Assembly (NCBI GenBank): GCA_033060915.1
Contig: CM065387.1
Span: 35,421,001 to 35,485,000 of the forward strand
Source: Euryodendron excelsum
Lineage: Eukaryota; Streptophyta; Magnoliopsida; Ericales; Pentaphylacaceae
Length of the DNA stretch: 64,000 nucleotides
Reading direction: 5' to 3'
Position 1 is the stretch's first letter, and the number at the start of each line of letters is the position of its first letter. The notes below the pieces were generated by a model. That model did no database searches, was not told the DNA's origin, and was given only the letters and a program-made list of their open reading frames with translations. The position numbers and the translations under genes are program-made. Shown piece by piece: positions 42,837-54,197 of the stretch.

Positions 42837-43851
42837 TCTCTCTCTATATCTATCTTTTTTACTGTATGAACTAAGTCTTTGCCATTTGGATTCGTAAAGC
42901 ATTTGTAACACTATAGATGCATGCAGCTAGTGGTATCTTGAAAAGATAAATTGGACAATTGTCCAATGGGTCAACAACAAGCATGTCCCCACTCCTCATT
43001 CCTTTCTTTCTTTATTCTCCACCCATCCTCTTTCTATCTTTCTTTAATATAAATTCAGTTCATCCGAATCTTCATCCACCCTTTAACTATTTTAATCAAT
43101 CCACTAAGTCTCTCTTTTCCTATTTAAAACCCATCTACTCATTATATATTTGTATATGATGACCAAAGAATCATGTACCATTCCTTCTCTTTCTTTCTAT
43201 CCTTTATCTTATTCTCTTCTTCTTCCATTACTTCTAGCCGAGAGACCATCTCTCTCTCAAACATTCTGCCCTCTTCTCTTCCCATGCACCGAGACACCAA
43301 ATGTATATGCACACACTCTCCTCACACCATGCACAATGATCAATCACGCCTGACACTTTGCTTCCCTTTATCTGCATGAACCTTGGCTACTAAAGTTCCC
43401 ATGGCAACAACTATCTAAGTAACCACTTCCCAACAACATATATATACTTAAAATATCTATATAGAGCGAAATAGAGAAGCATGCACCACTTCCACAAAGA
43501 GTAATATACAATTTGAAACAAAAAAATATTCTACTAAAGTCACATTATAATATTGCTAAAAACTAAACAGTCCCAAGGTCACCCGTCTATACATATACAT
43601 ATAAACACACGTTACCATAGACAATACATATTTATATTTTAATCCCACTCTCTTTCACTTTATTGTCTCCTCTTTCATAGCCATTCTGCACCACCAAAGA
43701 TCACAGCCGAATTGCACCGTTCTTCCTCTTTTCTCTTTTTTTTTTTTCTTCAATAATACTGAGTTTTACAATCTAACTTCCTAAAGAAAAGTTTCATTTT
43801 CAAAATTGTACTTCTTCGCTATTGGAACAACTCAGGGGTTTGGTTTTCATT
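42837..43851. other. Pyrimidine-rich intergenic DNA
   Basis: Runs of CTTTCTTT and CTCTCT. The overlapping short ORFs are compositional, and no gene is supported. Confidence 0.35.
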
Positions 43852-43963
43852 TCAATTTCTACTTCCAAAATAGCATCGTCTACTCGGTGGTGTAACCATA
43901 ACACTTTGACTATACTTTGTTAAGTGAGACCCATACTTGAGATTATAAAATTTGTAATGACTT
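43852..43963 (-). pseudogene. Chromovirus pol remnant, piece 3 (C-terminus)
   Basis: On the minus strand it continues piece 2 across the solo LTR. The frame fragments resemble the ILDR-VKxLRNKxIPLVKVLW-NHxxEEATWE end of Ty3/gypsy chromovirus integrases, with several stops. It ends at about 43852. Confidence 0.5.
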
Positions 43964-45430
43964 TGTTGACTCAGTGCCTTGATTTTAATGATAACCAAAC
44001 CATATGTTAGTTTTCTAATGTCTTTATTTAGTGTGCAGAAAAATAGGAAACAAATCAAAGATTTAATAGCTTTTTGTATATTAAAAATTATGACATAACA
44101 AGAAAGGTTATGCACAACAAGCTAAGGATGAGAAATGGAAAAGAATGGAATCTATTCAAATATCAATCCAATGAATTGATTTCGAAGAGATTGAATGTGC
44201 TTAAAGAAGAAATCATCAAGTTTTTGGAAGATACATTGGAGATTCAAGAAGATGGTCTTGAAGGCATCAAAGGTTGTTCAAGTTTGATCAACAAGGAAAA
44301 ATTCTATCCAAAATTGAATTGGAGCTCCTTCAAGTAACTACACTTAATTGAAAATCATTTAAGAGTTTCTTAATACCCCAAAGTGATCAACACCCCTTGA
44401 AGAACTTGAATTATCTGAAGAAAAATGGTTAAGAAAAGCATATAAGATAATATCTGAGTTCAAGGAGTCAACACATGAAACTAGAAGGCCAGACTTAAAG
44501 AATGCACTGCAGATGTCAATACATGGGTTCAAGGTGTTGACACATGAAGACAGAGGGCAAGACTTAAGGAATGTAATTGTAGGTGTCGACATATGGTCTT
44601 GAAGTGTTGACACATAGAAGGCAGTGACCAAGGACAAGCACGATGTGTCGACACATGGTCTTGAGGTGTCGACACACGCAAGCTAGTGACCAAATAACAG
44701 CATGATGTGTCGACACATGGAGTATAGGTGTCGACACCTGGGTCTAATGGCTATATTTTTAAACGTTATATTGGTCTGATCTCGCATTAAATGAAGCCCC
44801 AACCACCTCTAAGGACTCAGATTGATGAAGGAGTTTATATAGAAGACTCCAAACACATTTATTGACAAGAGATATAATATTCTTCTAACATTTGATGATC
44901 TTGAGTTAAACATTCTTTACACATCAGAATATTTCCTTTGTCTTCAAGGGTTGACATTTAGTGAGCTATTCAATTTTTATCTACTTTTTATAGAGAGTGT
45001 GTACTTCAATTGTATATTCCTATACACTTGTAAGTTAGAGTTTGATTGTTCTCTAGTTTAAGAAAAACACTTGTGTAAGTTTGAGAAATCTTGGACAAAA
45101 TTCTTGAGACATTGAAGCTTAGGTGTAAGCTTCAAGGAGAGTGAGCTAGGCACTTCAACTAGCCTCCATCTTGTAATTGGATATTGCATAGTGGAAGAAG
45201 ACTTCAAGGGGATCTTGGAGTGAGGACGTAGACCACAAGTTGTAGTTGAACCTTGGTAATTCTTGGTGTCTCATTTTGTGCTTTGCTTTCATTTCTTACT
45301 TGATTATATTGCTTTGCATAAATCTTGAATTATTGTTACATTGCTTAGATTAATTTTAATTAGCCTTAATTGCAATTAGTTTTAAAAAATCCAATTCACC
45401 CCTCCTCTTAGGTTGCCTTTTGGGCCAACA
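43964..45430 (+). mobile_element. Solo LTR with perfect target duplication
   Basis: 1467 bp, starting TGTTGACTCAGTGCC and ending TTTTGGGCCAACA. It is flanked by GACTT on both sides (43959-43963, 45431-45435). The terminal TGTTG...CAACA and CACCCCTCCTCTTAGG end are typical of copia (SIRE/Maximus-like) LTRs. No interior or second LTR is present, so it arose by LTR-LTR recombination. Orientation was judged from TATA-like TTTATATAGAAG and the Pol II-like layout. It splits the chromovirus remnant. Confidence 0.88.
44480..44755. repeat. GTGTCGACAC-rich repeats inside the solo LTR
   Basis: At least six copies of GTGTCGACAC or near variants, arranged in imperfect 60-75 bp units (TGTGTCGACACATGG...AGGTGTCGACAC). 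Each core is a 10-bp palindrome. Confidence 0.75.
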
Positions 45431-45435
45431 GACTT

Positions 45436-45700
45436 CTCATTATAAATCAAATTTTTTTTTACCTGGATATCTGCCAACTTAATCTCATCAGTTGAGTCAG
45501 GAATGTGTCGACAATTTAACCGCCATGAAACGCTTCATGGACTTGAGTCACTTGTGGAGATAGGCCTAGTTAATATGCCACTTCTCCTACCCAATGTAAA
45601 ATCTTAAACGGTCTAATAAACCTTTCTTTTCGAACTAAATGATTCTTTTATGGGGTACGGCCTTCAAAAATACCTAATTGCCCACATTACACACCAAAAG
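45436..45700 (-). pseudogene. Chromovirus pol remnant, piece 2 (integrase C-terminal region)
   Basis: The minus strand reads VGNYVFLKAVPHKRII, the position of the usual VFLK--P motif, then a decayed GPY/F-like stretch, and near 45470 ADIQVKKNLIYNEK, matching the EEIQV--DL-YEE block. It lies between the mini-retrotransposon and the solo LTR. Confidence 0.6.
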
Positions 45701-46162
45701 TGATGCAAATATGTCTTATTCGAACTTGGAATTCTATGAAACTTGGTGGCTTGATTGGAGACGTGTTGGAGATTAAAATTCATAGTAAACTATGGACCCT
45801 CTCAGATTTTGGCAAATCTTTTTTGCCGTATGTTTTGGCAGCTTTTCTAAAATATTGTTTTGGTAATAGACTATATTAGTATAGTTTCCTAGTTTTATAA
45901 TTTCTTAATTAGTTATTTACTTAGGTGTTTAGTTTTCTAATTCTACAATTTACTAATTAGCTATTTCCTTAAAATTTTAGTTCCTATTTGCCATTACTTG
46001 TTCACCACTCCTCTTTAGCCTATATATAAAGGCTCACTTACAATGTAATAGATAACTTTTGAGTATTGACTAAAGAGTTATTTTAAAAAATTTGTTTCTC
46101 TCTTGTGTTCTTGTGTGTTGTTCAAATTAGTAATTCATTTATTCACGTTTAACCTTGTGTCA
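45701..46162 (+). repeat. 5' LTR of the mini-retrotransposon
   Basis: TGATGCAAATATGTC...CCTTGTGTCA, with a TATATATAAAGGCTC promoter box at about 46020. Confidence 0.92.
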
Positions 46163-46164
46163 GT

Positions 46165-46176
46165 TGGTATCAGAGC
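46165..46176 (+). other. Primer binding site of the mini-retrotransposon
   Basis: TGGTATCAGAGC, initiator-Met tRNA type, two bases after the LTR. Confidence 0.92.
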
Positions 46177-46181
46177 TGACC

Positions 46182-46415
46182 ATGGCACGTGCTAGAGCTG
46201 CAACCAACGGTTGCAGAGGTGCTGCTCGTGTTACTAACATCGAGGATGTATGTGATCGTGATAATGTTATACAAGATGCATGGTTGGAAGATCGATTTCA
46301 ACAGATGAGGCAAAGACTTTATGAATTGATTGATGGACAGATTGTTGCACAATTTGCTACTTCGAATGTTGAAAATCAATCTTGCAACTGGCTACTGATC
46401 AAAGCGTTGACTTAA
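46182..46415 (+). CDS. Short gag N-terminus-like ORF of the mini-retrotransposon
   Basis: It begins MARARAATNGCRGAARVTNI, followed by DAWLEDRFQQMRQRLYELID. This resembles the start of Ty3/gypsy gag proteins that open with an Arg-rich stretch and a short coiled coil. It stops after 77 codons, and no capsid or zinc knuckle follows. It may be non-functional. Confidence 0.4.
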   Translation: MARARAATNGCRGAARVTNIEDVCDRDNVIQDAWLEDRFQQMRQRLYELIDGQIVAQFATSNVENQSCNWLLIKALT

Positions 46416-46444
46416 CATAGAGATCGTTTTCTAAATCCATATTT

Positions 46445-46988
46445 ATGGAAGAGGATACTAGTAAAGAAGTAATAATTGATAATAATGATATTCTTGATTT
46501 TATTGAAGGTGGTTTAGATGATTGGGATTCACCACCAATCTTTGATTATAATGGTGTGTATAAGAATGATTGCTTATTCACATCAACAACTATTTCAGTT
46601 CCTGTAATGGATTGGAATAAGCCACCTATATTTAATGAAGAACCATCTATGGATGAAGAATCTTGTATTTAAGAAGAACCATCCATTGAAGAAAAAATAT
46701 ACATTGATGAAGAAATCAAAGGAGAAGATTACAAGAAAATATTTCTACAAAAAAATATGCTTCAAATTGATCTCTTTGAAAGCTGTCAAGAAAATCACTA
46801 CTTCAAAGATCCATACTATTTTGTGGGATTTGAGTTTTTTTCTTCATGCTTTATCAAGAAAATAATCCATGATTATTTTATTTTAACTCAATGGGCAGAT
46901 TGGATAGATATTGTGACCGAAGCTAAAAAATTCAAAATGCATGTTCAGAATCTAAACTCAAGGATGAGTTTTTCCAACTCGGGGAGAA
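46445..46988 (+). pseudogene. Acidic ORF pieces and polyprotein-end remnant
   Basis: 46445-46672 encodes an acidic stretch (DDWDSPPIF, IFNEEPSMDEE). A second piece in a shifted frame ends NLNSRMSFSNSGRMM just before the polypurine tract. Plant gypsy polyproteins commonly end in a DSR-NxFQ-GENDA motif at this position, so the piece looks like a retained end of a longer parent. Confidence 0.4.
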
Positions 46989-47450
46989 TGATGCAAATAT
47001 GTCTTATTCGAACTTGGAATTCTATGAAACTTGGTGGCTTGATTGGTGACGTGTTGGAGATCAAAATTTATAATAAACTATGGATCCTCTCAGGTTTTGG
47101 TAGATCTTGTTTGCCACCTGTTTTGGCAGCTTTTCTAAAATCTTGTTTTGGTAATAGGCTATATTAGTATAGTTTTCTAGTTTTATAGCATTCTAATTAG
47201 TTATTTCCTTAGGTGTTTAGTTTTCTAATTCTATAATTTTCTAATTAGCTATTTCCTTAAAAGTTTAGTTTCTATTTGCCATTACTTATTCACCACTTCT
47301 CTTTAGCCTATATATAGAGGCTCACTTAAAATGTAATAGATAGCTTTTGAACATTGAATAAAGAGTTATTTTAGAGAATTTGTTTCCCTCTTGTGTTCTT
47401 GTGTTTTGTTTAGATTAAAAATTCACTTGTTCAAACTTATTCCTGCTTCA
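46989..47450 (+). repeat. 3' LTR of the mini-retrotransposon
   Basis: Partner of 45701-46162; it ends in TTCCTGCTTCA, followed by AAAAG. Confidence 0.92.
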
Positions 47451-47455
47451 AAAAG

Positions 47456-48209
47456 TCATCTCAGATAATCCATATAGTTGTTCCCTTAGCTGTGAGTGAT
47501 ATGTAAATGTTCACAGAGAAGTTTAATCTTTTCAGTTGTATCTTGAACAATGTATGGTCCATTTAATCAAATTTTTTTCCAAACTCTAGCCAATCACTAG
47601 GTGACCTACAGGGTCGACCATACAGTGCCTTATATGGAGCCATTTCCATATTTTTCTTGATAATTATTATCGTAGGCAAATTTCACTAAAGGCAAATGCT
47701 CGCTCCAACTTCCTTAAAGATCTAGTACACAAGTTTGTAATATATCGCCCACAATTTGTGTTTCCATGTAGTCAAAGTTCTAGAAGCAAAGCTTTACGCT
47801 TGTCAGCCTTTGATTAACCACCAGTTTGAGGGTGATATATGATACTCATGTTCAACTTTGATATAATGTTTGTTGCAAACCCTTGCTAAGATTTTATGAA
47901 AATTAAAAGTCTTTGTCCAATTCTATTGATATTAACACTCCATATAGATGAACAATCTCTTTAACTCATAACCTCTCTAAGGTACTTAGGGTGTTTGTCA
48001 TTTCTATTGGCAGAAAATGTAAATTTCCTTTTTTTTTATTCAATATGCTAAGATTGCATCATTGTCCTGTTATGTCTTGGACAGTCTCGTCACAAAGTTC
48101 ATCATACTACACTCTCATTTTCACTTAGCTTTGTTAAGCTTTGTAGCAATCTAGCTGGTCGTTGATGCTTTGCATTAACCTGTTGACAAGTCAACCACTT
48201 TTCTATGTA
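47456..48209 (-). pseudogene. Chromovirus pol remnant, piece 1 (integrase)
   Basis: Minus-strand fragments in order: WLTCQQVNAKHQRPARLL (zinc-finger end), a decayed catalytic region, SMSIYHPQTGG (the YHPQTDGQSE block), and the EMAPYKALYGR block near 47640. The order and motifs are those of Ty3/gypsy chromovirus integrase. Many stops and frameshifts occur. It is cut on the right by a Helitron-like end and on the left by the mini-retrotransposon. Confidence 0.7.
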
Positions 48210-48238
48210 CTAGTAGAATATCACGTGCGTTGCACGTG
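48210..48238 (-). mobile_element. Helitron-like 3' terminus
   Basis: On the minus strand a hairpin CACGTGC-AAC-GCACGTG (48238-48222) is followed after 8 bp by CTAG at 48213-48210, with a host T next. Helitrons end with a hairpin 10-12 bp before CTRR and insert between A and T. The 5' TC end was not found, so the extent to the right (up to about 49095) is unknown. Confidence 0.5.
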
Positions 48239-49095
48239 GAAGGTTCTCTATGATATTCATGACCATGTAAGGATTGACATAGCTATTTAGATATCTTTCA
48301 AATTCTTGTCACCAAATTGAATAAGAAAGTAATTCTAGACATACTAAGTTTACAATCTCGACTAACAAATTGAAGTAGCAAGTTGTTAAATACCTTCTCT
48401 TTTTAATATGAACTGGTATGGCCAATGCTGATAAGTTGTCATACAAATTCTTAAAAAAAGTTTGTACAAAATTTTAGTAAGTGCAATATGTTTTTCATTA
48501 AAGAACAGTAACCTACAAAATCCATGCACTAAATTTTTGGGATCCTTTAAATTAATACCTTGAGTTGTTTAATTATTTACGGTGACATTCAACCCTATCA
48601 CAATTTTGAAGTTCATCTGGAAAAATGCTATCAATCTCAAATCAAATTCATTGACTTTTATACCCATAATTATTCCTCTAGACAAGATATGACCCCGCAA
48701 GGATGGAAAGGAACTCAACATACATACAGAAAGCTTCTTATTTAACAAAATCTAAGCTACTCTTGACAAACGACCTTGGACAAACCAAACCTCTTCTCTT
48801 ATGGGCATACTATATTTTCTCCTAATCAAACTCTTGTATTGCATAACATTTTATAAGCATAGGTTGAGAATAAGGGGAGCTTACCTATGTAAAAATATTT
48901 CACCTAATAATCACAAAAAAAAAAAATGTCAACAAAAGCCAAAGCTCAACAACTCCACCATACCATTTAGTGAGTTTCAATACAACTTTTTCTAGGAATC
49001 ACTAACTTGTTATGATGTTTACATGTTATCTGCTACTTGTACATATTGACATGACACTTCAAAAAATTTGGCATGTTAATTCCAAAATATTTGTG
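48239..49095. other. Probable Helitron body or intergenic DNA
   Basis: AT-rich, with no Rep/helicase or other coding signal. If it belongs to the Helitron-like end it is a non-autonomous derivative. Confidence 0.35.
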
Positions 49096-49193
49096 AGGGT
49101 AATGCTATACAAAATATTTGCGAGGCTCTTACCTAACCACATCATGCTGGTGATAAATTCTTTATAAATTTTTTGGTTGTATAGCATTACCCT
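49096..49193. mobile_element. 98-bp MITE with perfect 17-bp inverted repeats
   Basis: AGGGTAATGCTATACAA at the left and its exact reverse complement at the right. TTGTG stands immediately left and (T)TGTG right, too short to fix the superfamily. It would fold into a hairpin. Confidence 0.75.
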
Positions 49194-49499
49194 TGTGTTG
49201 TTCACACTGTTAAAGCTTTGGGTTTTTTGTTTCCTCACTCTCTTGGTGTATGTTTGTATTTATTTCTTTGTCCTCCCTTTCTCCCCCAATTAGATCCTAT
49301 ATGCCAAATTGTGAGAACCAAGAAACGAAATTGAAAAAAGAAAATAAAAACATACTGCAATGGTTTTCTCAATATGTTTTCCTCCCCCATAGCATGGTTC
49401 TAACGGATTCCGATAGCTACGCTTCGACCTCAGCCCCCAATACATTAGACCTTTGGCGATGACGGCTCTGTCACCAAAACTGCGGACTTCCCAATCGAC
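49194..49499. other. Left flank of element C
   Basis: No recognised gene. The last 100 bp are GC-richer and could be an exon fragment (plus strand, DSDYASTSAPNTLDLW), but nothing confirms this. TCGAC (49495-49499) is the expected left target duplication of element C. Confidence 0.3.
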
Positions 49500-52400
49500 T
49501 GTAGGCACCTCATTTTTGCCCGCTCGGCAGTCTCTAGTTTGTCTAGACTTATATTCAAGTCAATATGGACATATTCTGAGTCAAACCAGTTTTCTAGACA
49601 TAATCTAGTCAATCGATCACTTCGTGGAGCCATTGGGCCCAAATAAAGGCAAAATAACCAAAATGCCCTTCTGGCATTATCCGGTCCAATTCTAGTGGGC
49701 ACGTTTTCTCGAAGATGGTAAGTCCCCTTTTTAATCTCAGTTCCAGTTCAAATCCAATTCCAGTTCAATTCTAGTTTAAATCAAATTCGGCACGCCTTTT
49801 GAGAAAGTTGATCCCTCAAGGCGGTAAGACCATCTAGGCCGGCACGTTTTTAGAGAAAAATCTTCAGAATGGTAAGTCGCTTCAAACTCGTCGAATGAGA
49901 CGAGACCCCAAGTCCCCGAGATGGTAGAACGGTCCACCTTTGGTGCCTGTTAGCCCGCTAATAAAGAAACTGTCCGTTATTCGGCACGCCTTTTGAGAAA
50001 GTTAATTTCTTAAGTGATAAGTCCACCTAACAGCTTCTCGAGCCTCCGTAATGAACGCAAACCGTTAGAATAACAGAAGTACTCGTAAATATCACAACTG
50101 TTAGAGTGGTAAAAACACTCACAAACAGGTCGACATAAGGAATTACCAACAAACCCCTATGTCACGGGAGCGCCGTCAGAGTGACAAAAACATTCAAAAC
50201 CTAGGTCAACACTAATGCCTGCTAGCCCACTCCGGTGAAAAATGACCAAATTACCCTGAGGGCTTTCCAGCTTGTTTCTTAAGAGAGTACATAAGTCGTC
50301 AAAATGATAAGTTCACCATTCCAAGATTGTCCTAAATATAATCCAACATGATTAGGTGCCTTCCAGTCGGTTTAGGGCCAATTTCGAGACTCTCCGGTCA
50401 AAATGACCATTTTGGCCCTAGGCATCCAAGCGTCCCTAGAACCACACCGACTATGGGTATCAAACTGGTAACCTCTCGGGGATGCTTTTGATAGTATCCC
50501 AGTCTTCCGATGCATTTATGGATCATTCTGAGTCAATTCCGGTAAACCCGATGCAAAATAAACGTTTTGCCCCTAGTAGGCTGGTCGCTTTTTCCAACCA
50601 CACCGGCTCTAGGTATCAAACCGGTAACCTACTAGAACATTCTAAGTAATGTTTCCAAACCTTGAGTTTTCTTCCGAGATATTCCGAGTCCATCTCGGTA
50701 GTTTTTCGGTCCAATTGACCATTTTGCCCTTAATGGCCTGGTCAACCCTTTCAACACATCCTGACATCATTCTTCAAGTCTACTACTCCTGAGATACTAT
50801 TCTAAGGGTTCTTGTCCTTTTTCGGCCCTCCGGGTTGTTCCTAGTCCTTTAAATCATTGCCAGACCTTCCGAAGTTACTCCTAGTGAAACCATGCTAAAA
50901 ATTGCATGGTAGTCACTAGTACAGGCGCCCAAATCTTTTGAAGATACGTTGCTTGCTGACCTTAAACATTTCCTAAATGGTTGGTGCCACTAGTAGTGGC
51001 GCTTTTTGGCTTGGCACCACTACTAGTAACCCTAATGGAATTTTTGGCCTAGCATCACTACAACAAGTACCAGTTCAGTATTCTATCTATAAATACAGAG
51101 CCTCTTCCAGCGTGAAAAAGGTTCGCAAACACAGTCCAAAAACCCTACTCTTCGATATATAGAGCTCAAAGTCCTTCCAAACCCTAGTTTTCTTTATGTT
51201 CTCCAAACTCTAGCGCTTATATACTTAATCGTAGCATACATACACTCATATACGCTCATATACTAGCCTTCGAAGCCACCATTAAAGACTTGAAATGCTG
51301 CAACTCCAAAACTTTCGAAGACCGAAGCAAAGTGAAGCAAGCAAACCAAAGAAGACGCAAGGTTGGTTTTTACGTTTACGCAATTCCCCCCTCTCTATTA
51401 TCTCTCCTAAACCACTTGGGTTTTCTTCTATTTTAATCCCCATCTTCTACCCTCCTTTCGTGCATGCTTGAAATAAGGGACTCCCCGGTTCATGTGTAGG
51501 ATTAGGCTATTGAAGGTCACCGTGTTGGGGGCTTTCTCTTAGTCTAACTGGAGACCACGTGGGTTCGGCCCCTTGATTATTTGGTGAAACCTTTAACTTT
51601 GTATGTTCACGACCCCAACTTGCATTGTGCATATCGTGATCATGCATCACTCTAAAACTTGTTTTTAAAACTTGCATCGAAAATCATTTTCAAAAGTTGC
51701 ATTAAATCTTCTTTTTCCAAACTTATTTTCAAAATCACAATCCTAAGATGATTCTAGCCTTTACATGGCTAGGGTTGCTTTAGAAAAATGTTACATTTAA
51801 AGTGACTTTCATGGTCCATATTTTCAAATCTTTATCGTTTTCTAAACTACAATCCTGGAATGGTTCTAATCCTTCCATGGTTAGAATCGTTTTAGGAAAG
51901 TAAGATATTTTTAGAAACTTGCAAAAGTCCACATTCAAATTCCTTTCCTAATTTCTTTTCAAACTTATTTTCCAAAATCTCTTTTTGAATCCTCTCCAAA
52001 ATCTCTTTCTAAAATCTCTTTCCTAAAAACTCTTTTTCAAAAACTCCTTCCTGAAACTTTCTTTCCAAAAGTTCCGCTTTCCAAAACTTCCTTTCAAACT
52101 CCTTTCCAAAAAGCTCTCTTCAAACTTTTACTTTCTAAAAAAATACTCTTCAAATTCCCTTCCTAGGAATTCCCTTCAAAAGATTTACTTTCCAAAAAAT
52201 TTCTTTTCTTGAAGTCCAAGTCAAGCCCTAGAGCTATGGTTAGAAAACCTTAATTTTCTCTCCTAAAACATAATTTCCAATCTTGCCTCAAATCATGAAT
52301 TTCCAAAACCAATGTTTCTACATCAAATCATACACTCCTAAATCTAGGATTTTTAAACTTCACATTCTAATTCCATGCCAAATCCAATCTCCCATTTAGG

Positions 52401-54176
52401 AAACTAGATCCAATCCTCTATTTTTGGAAACAAAATCAAATCACCTCTTTTTAGAAATAAAATTCAATCCTTTGTTTTAGGAAATAGGAATCTAAATCTT
52501 TCCTAATTCTATACCTTTCTAAATTTCAACTTTCTAAATTCTAAATTTTCAAATCTTTCTTAAACTCAAATCTTTCCTAACTTTAAGTATTTCCAAAACT
52601 CAAACTTTGAATCTTTCTAAATTCAAACCTTTGTTAAATTCAAACATTTGCAAAATTCTAAAACTTTTCAAATTCAAAACTTTCTTAAGTTAAAACTTTC
52701 TGAATTCAAAACTTTTCAATTTCAAAACCTTTCCTATTTTAAAATTTCCTAATTCGAAACTTTCCTAAAACTGAATTTTTCTATTTTGAAACTTTCCTAA
52801 ATCTGAGATTTTTTAAATCCAATATTTCTTAAACTGTAACTTTCCAAGCCCAACATTCAAGTCACATATTTTCTAAATCCATTTCAAGTTAAATCAAATC
52901 TTTCTTGACCTCACGTCTTTTCTACATCCTATCTTCCTAAGTCTAGGTTTCCTAAAACCAAGCTTTCCAAAGTCAAACTTTTCAAGTTCAAGTCAATTCA
53001 ATTCAATTACATGCCTCAACCCTAGGTTACCATAAGTCCTAGGATGTCTAGACCCTAGTTCGACCCTAACCCTAAAGTTAGGAAGTGTCCAACTCTTCTC
53101 CAAAAATTCTTTTCTAAACCAAGATGGTTTTTCAAATGTGAATTCAAGTAAAAAATGTTTTCAAAATTCTATGCTTCCAAATCAAGTTCAAAGTCAATTC
53201 TAAGGTCTATTTCAAATCCTCAAGTTCTATTTTAAATCGAAGTCCAATCTTTTCAAATCCTCTAAGTCAATTTCAAATCAAAGTTCAATTTTCAATCTTC
53301 AAATACAAGTTCCAAATCAAATTCTTTTCAAATCAAATTTTCTATCAGATTTTTGTCTGAACTACGGCTGACCTGATTCCCAAAATGGGATATGTAGGCA
53401 ATCTTCATGGGTGCGGTCACAACCTTTTTCAAATTCCAATTCCATAATTATTTTCAAACTTCCAATTCCAAAAAATTATTTTCAAATCTCTGTTTTCAAT
53501 TTCTAAAACTTTCTTTCAAAATCAAATCTATCTTTTCAAATCCATTTCAAGATCAAATCAAGCATTTTCTCAAATCTATTTTCAAAGCTAAGTTCTTTTC
53601 GAATTTATTTTCAAAATCAAGTCTTATTCTTGCACTTGCATATCATGCATCATGTCAACTTCTTTTCAAAATTCATTTCTAAAGTGGATAGTTTTTGGAC
53701 ATTTATCAATCAGAGATTCCGAGTGAGTGAACCTAGGGTGAATAGATATGTAGGTACTGCAAGGGCAGGGTAAGGTGATGGCTTAGTGCGTCTTCCCTAC
53801 ACGTTACCAACCTCCGAACCTAGATCCTTGTTTTCAAGGACCAAATGGAGTTATTTTTCTAAAAGAGCTTAAATATTTCCAAAGGTTGCTAAACAACCTA
53901 TTTTCTTAAAAACCCTCTCTTGAGGTAGTATTTTCAAAAAACCTTTTTCAAAAAACCCTAAGTATGATCTTCGGATTGTGCTTAGTCTTAGGTGACTTAA
54001 CTCACCTTAATCAAGTTAGGTGGGGACTCTAAATCTTTTTCAAAAGCCCTTTAATCAAAATTAATTTCTAATTCAAACCTAGTCACACTCATTCTTCTAG
54101 GAGGATGAGTTTTAAAGAGAGAGCACTGTGTTTTTCTCACTTGTCTTTTTCGGGTGCAAAAAATCGGGGCGTGACA
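49500..54176 (+). repeat. 5' LTR of element C
   Basis: 4677 bp, TGTAGGCACCTC to GGGGCGTGACA. GGCGCC-type palindromes 50979-51015, TATA box 51088-51095, pyrimidine-rich repeat 51950-53600, decayed PBS-like decamer 54021-54030. Confidence 0.85.
51088..51095 (+). promoter_or_regulatory. TATA box of the element C 5' LTR
   Basis: TATAAATA followed by CAGAGCC, as in A; it lies about 1.6 kb into the LTR. Confidence 0.65.
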
Positions 54177-54178
54177 GT

Positions 54179-54197
54179 TGGCAACTCCGCTAGGGAC
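54179..54197 (+). other. Primer binding site of element C
   Basis: TGGCAACTCCGCTAGGGAC, two bases after the LTR end, the same type as element A with two changes. Confidence 0.75.

Larger units (their letters stand above)
45701..47450 (+). mobile_element. 1.75-kb non-autonomous LTR retrotransposon
   Basis: LTRs 45701-46162 and 46989-47450 (462 bp each), PBS TGGTATCAGAGC at 46165, polypurine GGGGAGAA at 46981-46988, perfect AAAAG duplication (45696-45700, 47451-47455). The LTRs are about 92 percent identical by eye. The 826-bp interior has short gag-like and pol-end-like pieces but no enzyme. Confidence 0.93.
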
